NCBI RefSeq assembly: GCF_000226095.1
Contig: NC_016473.1
Span: 3,782,001-3,846,000, forward strand
Length of the DNA: 64,000 nt
Reading direction: 5' to 3'
Origin: Thermothelomyces thermophilus ATCC 42464
Taxonomy: Eukaryota; Ascomycota; Sordariomycetes; Sordariales; Chaetomiaceae
Made by a program: the position numbers and the translations under genes. The notes below the pieces were generated by a model. The model saw nothing but the letters and a program-made list of their open reading frames with translations. It was not told where the DNA came from and ran no database searches. Shown here piece after piece: positions 1 to 10,540 of this stretch; position 1 is the first letter of the stretch, and every line of letters starts with the position of its first letter.

Positions 1-2333
1 TAGCAGAAGATGCACACGTTGTAGCCATCGAGCGCGCTCTGCACGAGCTGCGAGATCTCGCCAAAGACCTCCTCGTTCTGGACCGAAGGGTTGAAGACGC
101 GATCGAACTCAAACGGGATCACCTTGCGGCTGACGACCCCCAGACTGCTCTTCTCCTCCGGGCCGGTGACGTCGATCTGTGAAGAGGTCTTCGTGTCGGG
201 GAAGGCTATCTTGGCCTCCTCACCTTCCGAAGGGTCGAGGATCGGCCGGACTCTGCACATGACGCGGATGTTGCCCTTCAGCTCCTGGTACTTGTTGAAC
301 AGCACACGGCGCTCCGTCTCCTCCTTGATCAACTTCTGACGTGCTTCCTCGGCCACGCGCAATGCTTCCTGGAGACGGGCCTCCATGAGCGCATACGAGT
401 CTGCTTGTTGCTTGCTGTCGGACTCGAGGAAGTCGATCTTGGCTCGCAGCCCGCGCATCCGCTCCTCCAGGGTCACATTCGTGGCCGTCATCTCGGCAAT
501 CTGTTGCTGGAGCATTTCCTTGATCGTTTGCTCGCGGTCGAGGTCCGACTTGAGCGCCTCCACCTGCGACCGCATCTCCTGGACCTCACGCTCTTTCTTC
601 AGCAGCTCCGAGTTCAAGTCCTGCTGCTCCGCCCCCAGCTTCGAGCGTAGATCTTGGAGCTCCCTTGACTTTTGGGTTCGCTCTTCCGCCAGCTCTGCCT
701 GGTACTGACGTTCTCTGGCCTCCGCCGCCGCCTGGTGCTCTCTCTTTAGACGGTCGAGCTCGCTCTCAAAATCGCGCCGGATTTGGTCAACCTCGAGCTT
801 GTGCTCTCGCTGTCGATCCTCGAGCTCGTACTTCTGTCGCCTTTGCTCCGTTTCTATCTGAAGCGCCATCATCTGCTTCTCCTGCTGCAGTGAGTTGTTC
901 TCCTGCCGTTGAAGGTCAAGCTGGTTCTGAAGCTGAGCGTTCTGGTCAGTGAGCCGCTGTTTCTCCCGTTCCAGATCGCTTGCTGTCATGGTAAAATCAG
1001 CATCTCGCCCGGGCATGACTGTGACGCGCCAGACATACCCCGATTCTTGGCGAGCTCGATCGCTTCCTCGAGTATTTTCCTGTCGCCCATCGTGCCCTCA
1101 ACGGTTTCTTTTATAACCTTGAATTGCGTTTCGAACTCGCTCAGTCGGCCGTCGACGTCCCAGCCTGTGAAATTGGTTACAGTTGAGTCTTTAACAAGGA
1201 AGGGGGCCTTTGCTGGGGAACATGACTTGGTGGGTGAAGTTGCCCTCTTTCGGGGGCTCTCGGGCAATGTCTGCACCGTGTCATACGCCACCCTGGATAT
1301 TCTGATCTGCGATGGCGCCGCCGGAGCTGACACGGTTACCGATTGAGAGTTGGCAGTCCTGAGTGGGTTGCCTCTGGCCGCTTTCTCTCGATGCATTTTG
1401 CCGGGAACAATGCTCTCTGGCTCGTCTTCCGACTGGGAAGGCCGATACAGAGGCTGCCTGTGAGATTTGAAGGCCACTTGGCCCCCGTTGAGACTTCCAT
1501 CTTGGTGATCATCAAGTGACAAATCCTTGAAGCGCCTGTTGAGTCCCGAAATGTCTCTACTTGGTCGCCGGTCATGCGAAGCAACCACCTGTTGGAGAGC
1601 GGCATTCTGTTGTCTTTGATGCTGTAGACGATACTGAAAAGAACTTGTGAATGTCATACCCTTATTCTGGTTGGTCTGGAGGGGTTCGTCCTCCAACTCT
1701 CGGTTTGCCATTGCAGTTGCCGGTCGGGGCCGGGTGAGTCCGCGTGGGCGGGTGGTCGTCGACTGAGCGAAGCCCATCGAGGTTGGGGCTCGGCCCGTCA
1801 CCGGGGGTCGAGCTCCCGGGCCGACGCTTTTGGCGAAGTTGCTGGTCTGAGCATATCGTGAGGTTGCCGTAGAGGAGTTGGCCGAGAGGCTTGCGATTGA
1901 CGCGCCCTTGACGTTCGTGCTAGCTCGCGGTAGCCCGGCGGCGACGGAGGGAATCCCGGACTTTATCGGTTCACCTGCTCTCTCGACGAGAGTTTTGCGC
2001 TTCTGATCTGGGTATGATACTGCTCATCATCCGGCTGGTCAGCTATCTTTCCGAGGACGTGGCGCCCAATTGGAGAGGCATACTGCTCCCTTTATGGGCG
2101 CGCTTCTGGGGGATTCCAGTAGGTTGTTGAGACCGCGCGTTGTGCTGGGAGTCGGTGATTTCCTGAAGATATGACGTCGCTGCCGTCGGCGACGACACCG
2201 GGGCACGCACTTGGGGCGGCCGCAGTCCCGACCGGAAACCCTGGGGTGTCGCAGTCAGCACCCATTGGCCCATTTGCGGTCCTCGGAATGGGGCGTCGCC
2301 CAGTAAACATACCGCGTTCTCAGAAGACTCCAT
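1..2333 (-). CDS. klpA: Kinesin-14 (KlpA/Kar3 type), N-terminal part, cut by the window edge
   Basis: Minus-end-directed microtubule motor used in spindle assembly and nuclear division. Exons on the minus strand: 2333-2313, 2240-2084, 2019-1039, then 982 to beyond base 1. The three introns have GTATGT or GTATGC donors and lengths of 72, 64 and 56 nt. The N-terminal tail is basic and Ser/Pro rich and carries the DQKRKTLVERAGEP segment typical of KlpA tails. A long coiled coil follows (about residues 330-560, many Glu/Gln/Arg heptads), then the neck ELKGNIRVMCRVRP and the start of the motor domain. The P-loop would lie just outside the window. A C-terminal motor after a coiled coil defines kinesin-14. 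The start at 2333 (MESSENA) is chosen because exon 1 splices in frame. It is divergent from the acyltransferase gene. Family call is very likely; the first two introns are inferred. Confidence 0.88.
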
Positions 2334-3079
2334 GTCGAGAGAGCGCAAACGCGGGATTACAAAGTGGAAGAGTACGTAGGAGGAGAGGAGCAAAGCTCCC
2401 GACGCAGATGTGGCTGTCGGCAACGTCGTGTATGGTGGTGGTTGTGTCCCGGCGCAGTTATTTGCTCTTCTCCGCAATGGGTGTAGCGCAGATTGCAGGA
2501 AGTCAAGTTGACCCTGTTCACCCGGGGCAACCAAACAAAAAGTATGGCAGCCAATGGTGGGCTGATTCTGGTGTGGGGTCAGCCATGCATCGTGGTGGAG
2601 CCTCATATAATACACGACTTCGTACGACGGTTCCCTGTCGAAGGCGCAGAGTCCTGGTGACACACCAGGGTTAGGGTCGCCTCTGTCATTCGTTGACTGT
2701 AATGCAAGCGAGCGATGCACGTGCAAAAGTGAATGAATTTCACATGCAAAGCTCAATGCACGCCCCGTTATTAACACTTTGCCAAAGCACCCCGCGAACT
2801 CCAACAAAAAAGTCCGCGTGCAGCAACCGTTAGCTCCAGCAACCTTGCAACCTTGAAAGTTGCTCTGCAGATAATCTGTCGCTGCCCTACCATCCCAAGA
2901 CTTGCCAACGATTATCTAGACGACAATCCGTCTTGCACGCCAGCTATCAGACGAATGCAGCTATAACCAACTCAACGGCTTACACGGCCACTGTTCCTTT
3001 CCTAGCCTTTGCAAAGGCTCAAAGGCTATTATTAATATCCTTTAGCTTTGCAGTTTAGGTTACGTGGAATTGGCCGGCC
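2334..3079. promoter_or_regulatory. Divergent promoter region between klpA and the acyltransferase gene
   Basis: 746 bp separate the two start codons, and no convincing coding region is seen in it. The right half is low in GC and holds CTTGCAACCTTG-like short direct repeats (about 2838-2858) and a perfect palindrome at 3004-3019. AAAGGCT is repeated at 3013-3019 and 3020-3027, which suggests a cluster of sites for one regulator. Confidence 0.5.
3004..3019. repeat. Perfect 16-bp palindrome AGCCTTTGCAAAGGCT
   Basis: Reads the same on both strands and lies about 60 bp before the acyltransferase start codon. A second AAAGGCT half-site follows directly. It may be a dimeric transcription-factor site; the factor is unknown. 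Confidence 0.6.
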
Positions 3080-4156
3080 ATGGAGAAGTTCTCACAATTC
3101 CGGGATCGAGGCAAGCTCATATCCTTCGCCCCTCGTCGCTATTAACCTTATCACTAACATCCAGTTCCTACCAAAGGCTCTGGCATAGCTCCTTTCCTGC
3201 CAGTGACCACCGAGTCCTCGATCTTCGCAACCCTCTTCCACGCGGTCCTCTTCCTCTTTCGACTTCCGCTGTTCTTGGCGTTCTCGACCGCCTACTTCCT
3301 CGTCCTCCAACACATCCCTTTCCTCCCCGCCGTGATACGTAAGCTCCTGCTCTGGTCCCTGCTCGCCATTCCGGGGGTCTGGTGGGTCGACCTCCAACTC
3401 GACGGCGTCAAGCGCGGCTCGCTCAGCCAGCAGCCGCGCTCCCGCGTGCCGGGAGCACGCTCCATCATCGCCGCCAACTTCACCTCCCCGATCGACGCGC
3501 TCTACCTGGCCGCCGTCTTCGACCCCGTCTTTGTCGCCGCGCATCCTTCCTCCCGCAAGGTCCGCCCGATCGGCCTCTTCTCGGCCATCCTCGCCGCCCT
3601 CTCCCCCTCCGCCCAGCTCTCGACCCTCGCCCAGTGGGAGGCCGACGGCGGCGACGGCCTGACCGACCTCCGCGCCCTCGTCGCCCGCTACCCGGGCCGC
3701 GCGATCGCCGTCTTCCCCGAGTGCGGCACCACCAACGGCCGCGGGATCCTCCCGCTCAGCCCGTGCCTGCTGACGGCCCCCGCCGAGAGCCCCATCTTCG
3801 CCGTCAGCCTGCGCTACACTCCCCCGGACGTCACGACGCCCATCCTGGGCGCAAAGGGCTCGGCCGCCTTCGCGTGGAAGCTGCTGGGACGCCCGACGCA
3901 CTACATTAGGGTCCGGATCGCGGAGGGCGTGCATAATACCACGGCGGCGTCGAACGGGGTTTCGGCTGGCTCCGCGGCTGCGGGCTCCGTGCGGAGGGGT
4001 GACTGGGAAGGGCGTGCCGAGGACCAGCCTACGGCAGAGGAGCAACAGTTGCTGGATCGGATCGGTGAGGCGTTGGCTAGGCTGGGGAGGGCGAAGAGGG
4101 TTGGGCTGACGTTGAAGGAGAAGGCGGCGTTCTTGAAGGCCTGGGCTAAGAGGTGA
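3080..4156 (+). CDS. LOA1/Vps66-like lysophosphatidic acid acyltransferase family protein
   Basis: Predicted membrane-bound acyltransferase of the PlsC superfamily; the yeast relative Loa1/Vps66 acylates lysophosphatidic acid and affects lipid droplets. Exon 1 is 3080-3110 and exon 2 is 3177-4156, giving 336 aa. The intron (3111-3176) starts with GC (G|GCAAGC), not GT, has a CTAAC branch point and ends in AAAG. Removing it gives MEKFSQFRDRGSGIAPFLPV, which fits the family N-terminus as I recall it. A hydrophobic segment lies at about residues 25-65. The acyltransferase block follows: NFTSPIDALYL, where the usual HX4D histidine is Phe, and FPECGTTNGRGIL, matching the second PlsC motif. The tail is basic. 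It is convergent with ILV3. Family membership is likely; catalytic activity is uncertain because of the missing His. Confidence 0.8.
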
Positions 4157-4512
4157 TTTTTGATGGTTTGGAACGATAGTTCACTTCCCAACAGGTTATT
4201 TACCACCGTGCTAAGGCGCAAGGTGCTGGAAGCGGTCACGGTTCCCATCTCTCTGGTGTGGTTTTGGCTTTTTTTTTTATCCCAGTACAACAACTCAAGG
4301 ATGTGTTGACGCAGAACGAGTTTCATGATAATCAAAACCCTAAATTGCTAACCTGGTATAACTTTTCTGGCCGACCGGCCGACCGGCCACATTGCAAGCG
4401 CCTTTCTCTTTTTTTTCCTTCCAGCCCAAACAAAACCGAGTTTAATCTACATGTACATTCCAATCCAAAGGGATCTGCTAGCCCATCTCTGCTCAACTCC
4501 GCCTTTCACACC
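4157..4512. other. Convergent 3' intergenic region
   Basis: 356 bp between the stop codons of the acyltransferase gene and ILV3. It contains T-rich tracts and a short GC-rich tandem repeat, GGCCGACC twice plus GGCC at 4369-4388. No gene is seen. Confidence 0.6.
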
Positions 4513-6372
4513 TTAAGCCCTGTCGGTAACGCACCCGTGGCTCGCGTCGCTGACCAGGGCAGCGTACTTCCTCAGGGTACCCCTCTTCACCCTGGGTTCG
4601 GGCGCCTTCCACTCTCTCCTCCGCTTCTCGAGCTCCTCGGCCGGCACCTCGAGGTCCAGCACGCGCTTCTCGGCGTCAATGACGATCTTGTCGCCGTCCC
4701 TGACCAGGGCGATCGGGCCGCCCTCCATGGCCTCGGGCACGATGTGGCCGATCAGGAAGCCGTGGCTGCCGCCGGAGAAGCGGCCGTCAGTGATGAGGGC
4801 GACGTCCTGGCCAAGGCCGGCGCCCATGATGGCGGAGCTGGGCTTGAGCATCTCGGGCATGCCGGGCCCGCCCTTGGGGCCCTCGTAGCGGATGACGACG
4901 ACCGTCTTCTCGCCCTTCTTGATCTCGCCGCGCTCGAGCGCCTCGATGAAGCCGTCCTCGTAGTCGTACACCTTAGCCTTACCCTCAAACCGCAGCCCTT
5001 CCTTGCCCGTGATCTTGCCGACCGAGCCGCCGGGCGCGAGCGAGCCGCGCAGGATCTGGATGTGGCCGGTAGGCTTGATCGGGTTGCTCAGGGGGCGGAT
5101 GATGGGCTGGTCGTCGGGGAAGCCGGGCAGGTCCTCCACGTTCTGCTTCAGGGTCTTGCCTGTAACGGTGATGCCCGAGCCGTCGATGAGGCCCTCCTTA
5201 AGCAGGAACTTCAAGAGGGCGGGGGTGCCGCCGATCTTGAACAGGTCCTCGAAGACGTACTTGCCCGAGGGCTTGAGGTCGGCCAGCAGCGGGATCCGGT
5301 CCGAGACGGCCTGGAAGTCGTCGATGGTGAGCTTGATGCCGACCGAGTCGGCGATGGCAATGAGGTGGAGCACGGCGTTGGTGCTGCCGCCCAGGACGCT
5401 GACGACGACCATGGCGTTCTCGAACGCCTGCCGCGTCAAGATGTCGCTGGGCCTGATGTTCTCCCGGAGGAGGTTCTTGATGGCTTCACCGACGCTCTCG
5501 CACTCGGCCTTCTTCCGGGGGTCCTCGGCCGGGAAGCTGCTGCTGCCGGGGAGGGTCATGCCGAGGGTCTCGATGGCCGATGCCATCGTGTTGGCCGTGT
5601 ACATGCCACCGCAAGCACCGCCGCCGGGGCAGGCGTTGCGGATGATGTCGAAGCGCTCCTCCTCGTCGATCTCGCCCGAGAGGTACTGGCCGTAGGCCTG
5701 GAAAGCGCTGACAATGTCGATTGGCTGTCCCTTCTTGGAGCATCCGGGCTTGATCGTACCGCCGTACACCATGATGCTGGGCCGGTTGACGCGGCCCATT
5801 GCGATCATGACACCAGGCATGTTCTTGTCGCAGCCGGGCAGGGAGATGTTGGCATCGTACCACTGCCCCTGCATGACAGTCTCGATGCTGTCAGCAATGA
5901 TCTCTCGGCTCTGCAAGCTGTAGCGCATGCCCGTGGTGCCCATGCTGATGCCGTCCGAGACGCCGATCGTGTTGAAGCGCATGGGGACGAGCCCGGCCTT
6001 CTGGACGCTCTGGCGGACGAGGTCGGAGAGGCCGAGCAGATGCATGTTGCAAGGGTTGCCCTCGTACCAGACGGACGAGATGCCAACCTGAGGCTTGGAC
6101 ATGTCTTCTTCCGTCAGGCCGGTGGCGTATAGCATGGCCTGGGAGGCGCCCTGCGACTTGGGCTGCGTGATGGCGGAGGAGACGCGGTTGAGTTTCTCGT
6201 CGGCATGTCGGCGGGGGGTGGCGGAGAGGAGACGGCTAGACGCTTTGATTAAGCTTTAAGCCCCTAGCGGGAGCAGCATGGCTCAGACGTACATCTGATT
6301 CCTCAAGGGCAGGGCCCGGCATGCAGCCAGGGTCCTGGGAGCGCCGACGCGCAGCGGAGAGGTTGAGAGCAT
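4513..6372 (-). CDS. ILV3: Dihydroxy-acid dehydratase, mitochondrial
   Basis: Iron-sulfur enzyme of valine, isoleucine and leucine synthesis: it dehydrates 2,3-dihydroxy-isovalerate and 2,3-dihydroxy-3-methylvalerate to the keto acids in the mitochondrial matrix. Exon 1 is 6372-6293 and exon 2 is 6235-4513, giving 600 aa. The 57-nt intron has a GTACGT donor and TCTAG acceptor; splicing yields an Arg-rich, acid-free leader ([20 protein letters not shown]) expected of a matrix targeting signal. Cluster and active-site motifs are clear: [10 protein letters not shown] and [16 protein letters not shown], then [15 protein letters not shown] near the C-terminus. Length fits the IlvD/Edd family. A TGAGTCA element lies 310 bp upstream, so general amino-acid control is likely. 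The long open frame on the opposite strand is only a GC-codon shadow. Confidence 0.96.
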
Positions 6373-7112
6373 GACGCTGGCCTGGATGCAACAGCGAAAC
6401 ACTCAGGTCAATTAGACAAAAAATAAAAGTAAGAAGTGTCCCTGGCTTGATCCAGATCCACAAAGCCAAAACCAATTGGCCCTCCGTCGATGTCTGCCGA
6501 GAGGTTTGTTTGGCAAAAAAGTGAATCAGAGGCCAGGTCTGGAAGTTTTGGGCGAAATCGGAGCTAATTAAATACTTAGTTGTGTTCCCAAGTCACAGGG
6601 ACAAAGACAAGGATCCCCCGCGAGATCCCCGCAACAGCCGCAGTGCATCGAAATACAAGCTTCCCGATTGGCTCTGACAACTGAGTCAAGGGAGCTATGA
6701 CCGCTATCCAACGAACAACTGTTGGGATTGAAGGGGCTCTTCAAAACTTGCTAAAGCTATCCGTTCAAACAGAAACTAATGGGGTCAACGATCCTGAATC
6801 GCTCAAAATACGTACAAGGTTGTACTCTATAGACTCTGCAAGTATCTAGATTACGGCGTTGTTCGGTCTCTTGTGAAGTCTCTGCCATGCGAATCGATGT
6901 AACCGCGGCCATTCCCCCTCCCCCCCCCCGGGGGCTGAATACCCCTCTGGTCGTAAAATCCGACTAAACACCAGTGGGAGTAATTGGGGCACCCAAACGC
7001 TGTGTAATCCGTGTGGTGCAGAGCGGACTGGGTAGCTCTTTGTTTCTCGTGATCTCAGGGCGCGAAGGTGGGTTGTGCAGCCCCAACTGGCGCCATTTCG
7101 TTTGACCGCATC
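6373..7112. promoter_or_regulatory. ILV3 upstream region / ClpP 3' region
   Basis: 740 bp between ILV3 and the end of ClpP, both on the minus strand. It holds the TGAGTCA element at 6682-6688, an inverted CCAAT (ATTGG, 6667-6671) and a C-rich run near 6913-6930. No coding region is supported. Confidence 0.5.
6682..6688. promoter_or_regulatory. CPC1/GCN4-type element TGAGTCA
   Basis: Exact match to the near-palindromic bZIP site TGA(C/G)TCA used by Gcn4 and its filamentous-fungal counterpart CPC1/CpcA. It sits 310 bp upstream of the ILV3 start. Branched-chain amino acid genes are classic targets of this control; binding here is inferred. Confidence 0.6.
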
Positions 7113-8038
7113 TCACAGCTTCACCTTGCCGTCGCCGACCCCGGGCTTGTCCTCACCCTTTTCTCTCTTATGCAGAATCTCGTCAATGATACCCATTTCC
7201 TTGGCCTCGTCGGCTGTAAGGTATCTGTCCCGCTCCATCATATCGTTGATGGCTTTCATATCGAACTTCTCGTAGCCAAATGCCCTGTTGACGTGGGTTT
7301 GCACAATCTTGTTGATCTGCTCCCGTATCCGCTGTATCTGATTTGCATAAATCAAGATATCGGCCGCTTGGCCGCGCGTCCCGCCCAGTGGCTGGTGCAC
7401 CATGATGGAGCTGTGTTGCAAGGCATACCGCTTCCCCGGCTCGCCGCCGATCAAGAGAATGGCAGCCATGGACGCGGCGCCGCCCACACATACGGTCGAT
7501 ACGGGCGACTTGATATAGGTCATTGTGTCGTAGATGGCGAGTCCTGAGCTCACCTCGCCGCCGGGTGAGTTGATGTACATGGTGATGGGCTTGTCCGGGT
7601 TGTCCGACTCAAGCCATAGCAATTGGGCCACGATCGATGCCGATACGGTGTCATCAATGGCACCGTTCAAGCATACTATCCGCTCCTGGTTGGGTTAGAG
7701 TGGCGGCGCCGCTGGAGGTTCAGGAACTAAACTGACTTGTAACAGTTTGGAGAAAATGTCGGCTTCGGAGGGCGTGGTTAGTAAGTACTGAATGAGCTCC
7801 CCAAGAGGGTGCGATCGAGACTCACATGTGCGCCAGCCCCCGGACTAATCGGTCAGTTAGGCGATCTCAACGAAGACTTTGGGACACAACATACCGTGAC
7901 CTCAGTGATGTATGGCATCGGGATGTTGCCCAAGGGCGGGATCGGCCTTGAAGACGCGCTGAATTTGGAGAAGTTGCGGCATCGTGCCGTGTCTCCTATC
8001 CTCTTCAAAAGCCGAAACGCTGATCTTTGGGTATTCAT
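7113..8038 (-). CDS. clpP: ATP-dependent Clp protease proteolytic subunit ClpP, mitochondrial
   Basis: Serine protease subunit that forms a double heptamer ring with ClpX in the mitochondrial matrix. Four exons on the minus strand: 8038-7895, 7844-7826 (19 nt), 7762-7737 (26 nt) and 7685-7113, giving 253 aa. Each junction keeps frame and rebuilds the conserved run SGGWRTSDIFSKLLQERIV. Introns show CTAAC or ACTAAC branch points. The first 30 residues are Arg/Ser/Phe rich, a matrix targeting signal. Catalytic residues are visible: Ser in GGAASMAAILL, His in SSIMVHQPLGG and Asp further on (DRYLTADEA region). ClpP is present in Podospora and other moulds but absent from budding yeast. It is head to head with the next gene, 343 bp apart. 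Confidence 0.95.
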
Positions 8039-8381
8039 GGTGCTTAAGAGTGACAGGTCGGAGGATACGGCTTGTTGACAAATGCATGGAGATTAGAGGT
8101 GAATGGAAATGCACCGTGACGGCCGACGGAAACGAAAGCCCGAGGCTTGGGGTGGGGCCTGGAGCGCCGGGAGCTAGCGCCTTGGCGCGCGCTGGAGGCG
8201 AACTGCACGACCCCGTTGTATCCATACACTACTTTCCTGCATGGTACGGGCTAGGTAATCCGCACCTACATACAGACGCATCCGCCTTGAATTACCGAAA
8301 TTCGAGACTTCTATCTCCACAATCAAACCCAACGATCCAGCTACCAGCGACTGACCACTGGATAAGGTCGGAACCGCCATT
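8039..8381. promoter_or_regulatory. Bidirectional promoter region, clpP and the unknown mitochondrial protein gene
   Basis: 343 bp between two divergent start codons whose products both appear mitochondrial. No clear named element was recognised. Confidence 0.5.
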
Positions 8382-9738
8382 ATGCAGACCATCTGCAGGA
8401 GCTGGCACAGGCCATCGTTGTACACAGTCCATCAGAGAGCACGCCGGTCTCACAGAGTTCGGAATTTTCACCCCAGCAGCACCAATAGCAGCCATGAGGT
8501 GTCGGGAACTTCCCAAGAGATGTCTCCTAACCTGAACGATGCCTATCTAGACGTGCAGATCGATCCCGACAAAAAGACTGTCAAGACCGCCGTAGGGGAA
8601 CTTCCCCTGTCACCGCTCATGGACCCAGCATTCCACGAGGCCAGACAGAGATTCGCCAAGGCCAAGCCGTCCCGGACCGAGTACAAGTTGACCAAGTTTC
8701 AACGGCACCTTCGCCGCAATCCTTATGGTAGTGCTCCGTCTTCACAAGCAGAGAGAGAAAGGCGACGAACGATCCTCTAACACGCCTTCAGCTAAGGCCT
8801 TAGCCACACCCGTGCGGAAATGCCCAATCACCACCACCGCCCTTCCTAGCTTCTTCCTTCAGCGCTTCGCTCTCATCGCGCATCCCGAGACAAAGAAGCC
8901 CTGGTTTGTGCCTCAAGATCTGGAGACGAAGGCCCCGGTCAAATCCCCAGCTGCCGAGGCTCAATGTCCGGACGCCGCCCAAGGCGGCCGAGAAGCCGCC
9001 GATGCTCCGTCTCCCGAGGCTACCCAGGAGGCTACCCAGGAATCCCCCAAGGACGCCGAGACGGGTCAGAAGGCGGACGGGCCGACCCCCGGGACACGGA
9101 ACTGTGAGAAACGAGGTCCGTCTGCCTACACCCTTTCTTCCCAAAGGTTGCTCCAGGAACTGCAACGCGAGAAGTCGCCGTATTTCAAGCTTTACAAGAA
9201 ACTCCTGCGCATGAGCGACCATGGGAACACCAAGCTCGGTTCGCTCATCACTACTGCTACCTGGCGCAGCGACATGGACGCAGTCGTACTGGAACTGTTG
9301 CGCAGGCGCGTCGTCGAAGGCCTATGCCACTTCTCGAACATGACTGACAAGGCCGGCCGAAAGTATGTGGTCAAGTGTGAGCGCTGGGACGACGTCAAGA
9401 ATCTCAAACACCGCGGATGTCTGCTGTACCTCGGGCTCCCGGAGGAAAGCTCCTCGGGATCGACCTCTGGATACGTTCCGCCGAGGCTGGCGGCAATGGA
9501 CATGGGCCCCGTGAAATTCGGCTCAAAGCTCGCCGTCCACAACCTTCCTGAGTTGCTTGGAGAGGAGCACGTTTCGCAGCTGAGGCGGGGGTCCACACTG
9601 CTTCGCGATGGGTCGCTGTATCTGCTCGGAAGACGCGCGACTGTCAACCTGCAGATGATGCTCTGGAAACTTCAAGGGTATATGGCGTGGGATCAAGGAC
9701 AACAGGACACGTCAAATGAAGGTGACTCGAAGGAATAG
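8382..9738 (+). CDS. Conserved fungal mitochondrial protein, possibly a mitoribosomal subunit
   Basis: Exon 1 is 8382-8727 and exon 2 is 8792-9738; the 64-nt intron has a CTAAC branch point and CTTCAG acceptor. The product is 430 aa. The N-terminus is rich in Arg, His and Ser and lacks acids for about 35 residues, as in matrix targeting signals. The body has a well-ordered block RRNPYAKALATPVRKCPIT followed by LPSFFLQRFALIAHPET, then a low-complexity Glu/Pro/Ala segment (about residues 180-245) and a basic C-terminal half with the helix PYFKLYKKLLRM. I do not recognise a named domain. Composition and layout recall fungal-specific mitoribosomal proteins such as mS46/Rsm28, but this is a guess. 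It shares a promoter region with clpP. Confidence 0.75.
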
Positions 9739-10540
9739 ACGTAACGACACGGCTGCTGCAGGCTTGATGGCAGCTCATGCGAAGGGAGCATACCGTTACC
9801 GAAGATGTCTCCCACCCCATTCATAGATCAAAAATCTTTCGGCTAAGCCTCACCGCAAGGCTAGGGAAGGTTCACAGTCTGCACTGTCCAGGTTAGTGAT
9901 TAGGTCCTTCTAAGCCTGCTGATGGAAGCTGAGATACCATCGGCTCGATCAGACCAAGTCCGGCGGTTGGGTGGCCGAGCACTTTCGACATCCAGCCCTA
10001 GAAGCACTGTAATAAATGCGCTCTGCGGGGTTTTGAATTTAGGAGTATATGCGGTTTACACGGACGTCCTTCTCCCCTGCGGTATAGGGAGGAAGTAGAA
10101 TGACTTTGGAAGTGAAAGAGTTTGTATATTACGTGAGGTTTAACTTGAACCGTGGGTTGATAAATCGGAGAGTGATCTGCGCGTTGCCGAGCACTTAAAT
10201 GAATTTGTATTCGCTTGGACCTTGGCAGAACGTATACCAAGCCCGAAGGGCGGCGCCCGTTCGGATGACAGATATCAACTTGTTCGCAGTCCAGGTAACG
10301 ATCAGAGCGGGTAGATGAGCAAGAGGGCAAAGCTCAGGCGGGTAAATGAAGGGTTAGGGTTGTACATCCATAGATACCACTCGTCAACGATGCGTTGATT
10401 GGCAGTCATTAATTGCGTCGGGCCGAAGCGCGTCGCGGCGCGTCTCCCAACAATTGCTGGCTCCATTCATCATCCAACATTCACAGCTTGTGTTCCGAGA
10501 CCAGACCGCCCTCGGAACATCAGACCGCACCGCACCCAAG
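9739..10540. other. Intergenic region before PRI2
   Basis: 802 bp between two genes on the same strand. Only short unrelated open frames occur. The last 120 bp, GC-richer, are probably the PRI2 core promoter and 5' leader. Nothing else was recognised. Confidence 0.5.

Noticed and set aside
4258-6132. 624-codon open frame on the plus strand
   Set aside because: Lies antisense to ILV3; an effect of GC-biased third codon positions. No domain features.
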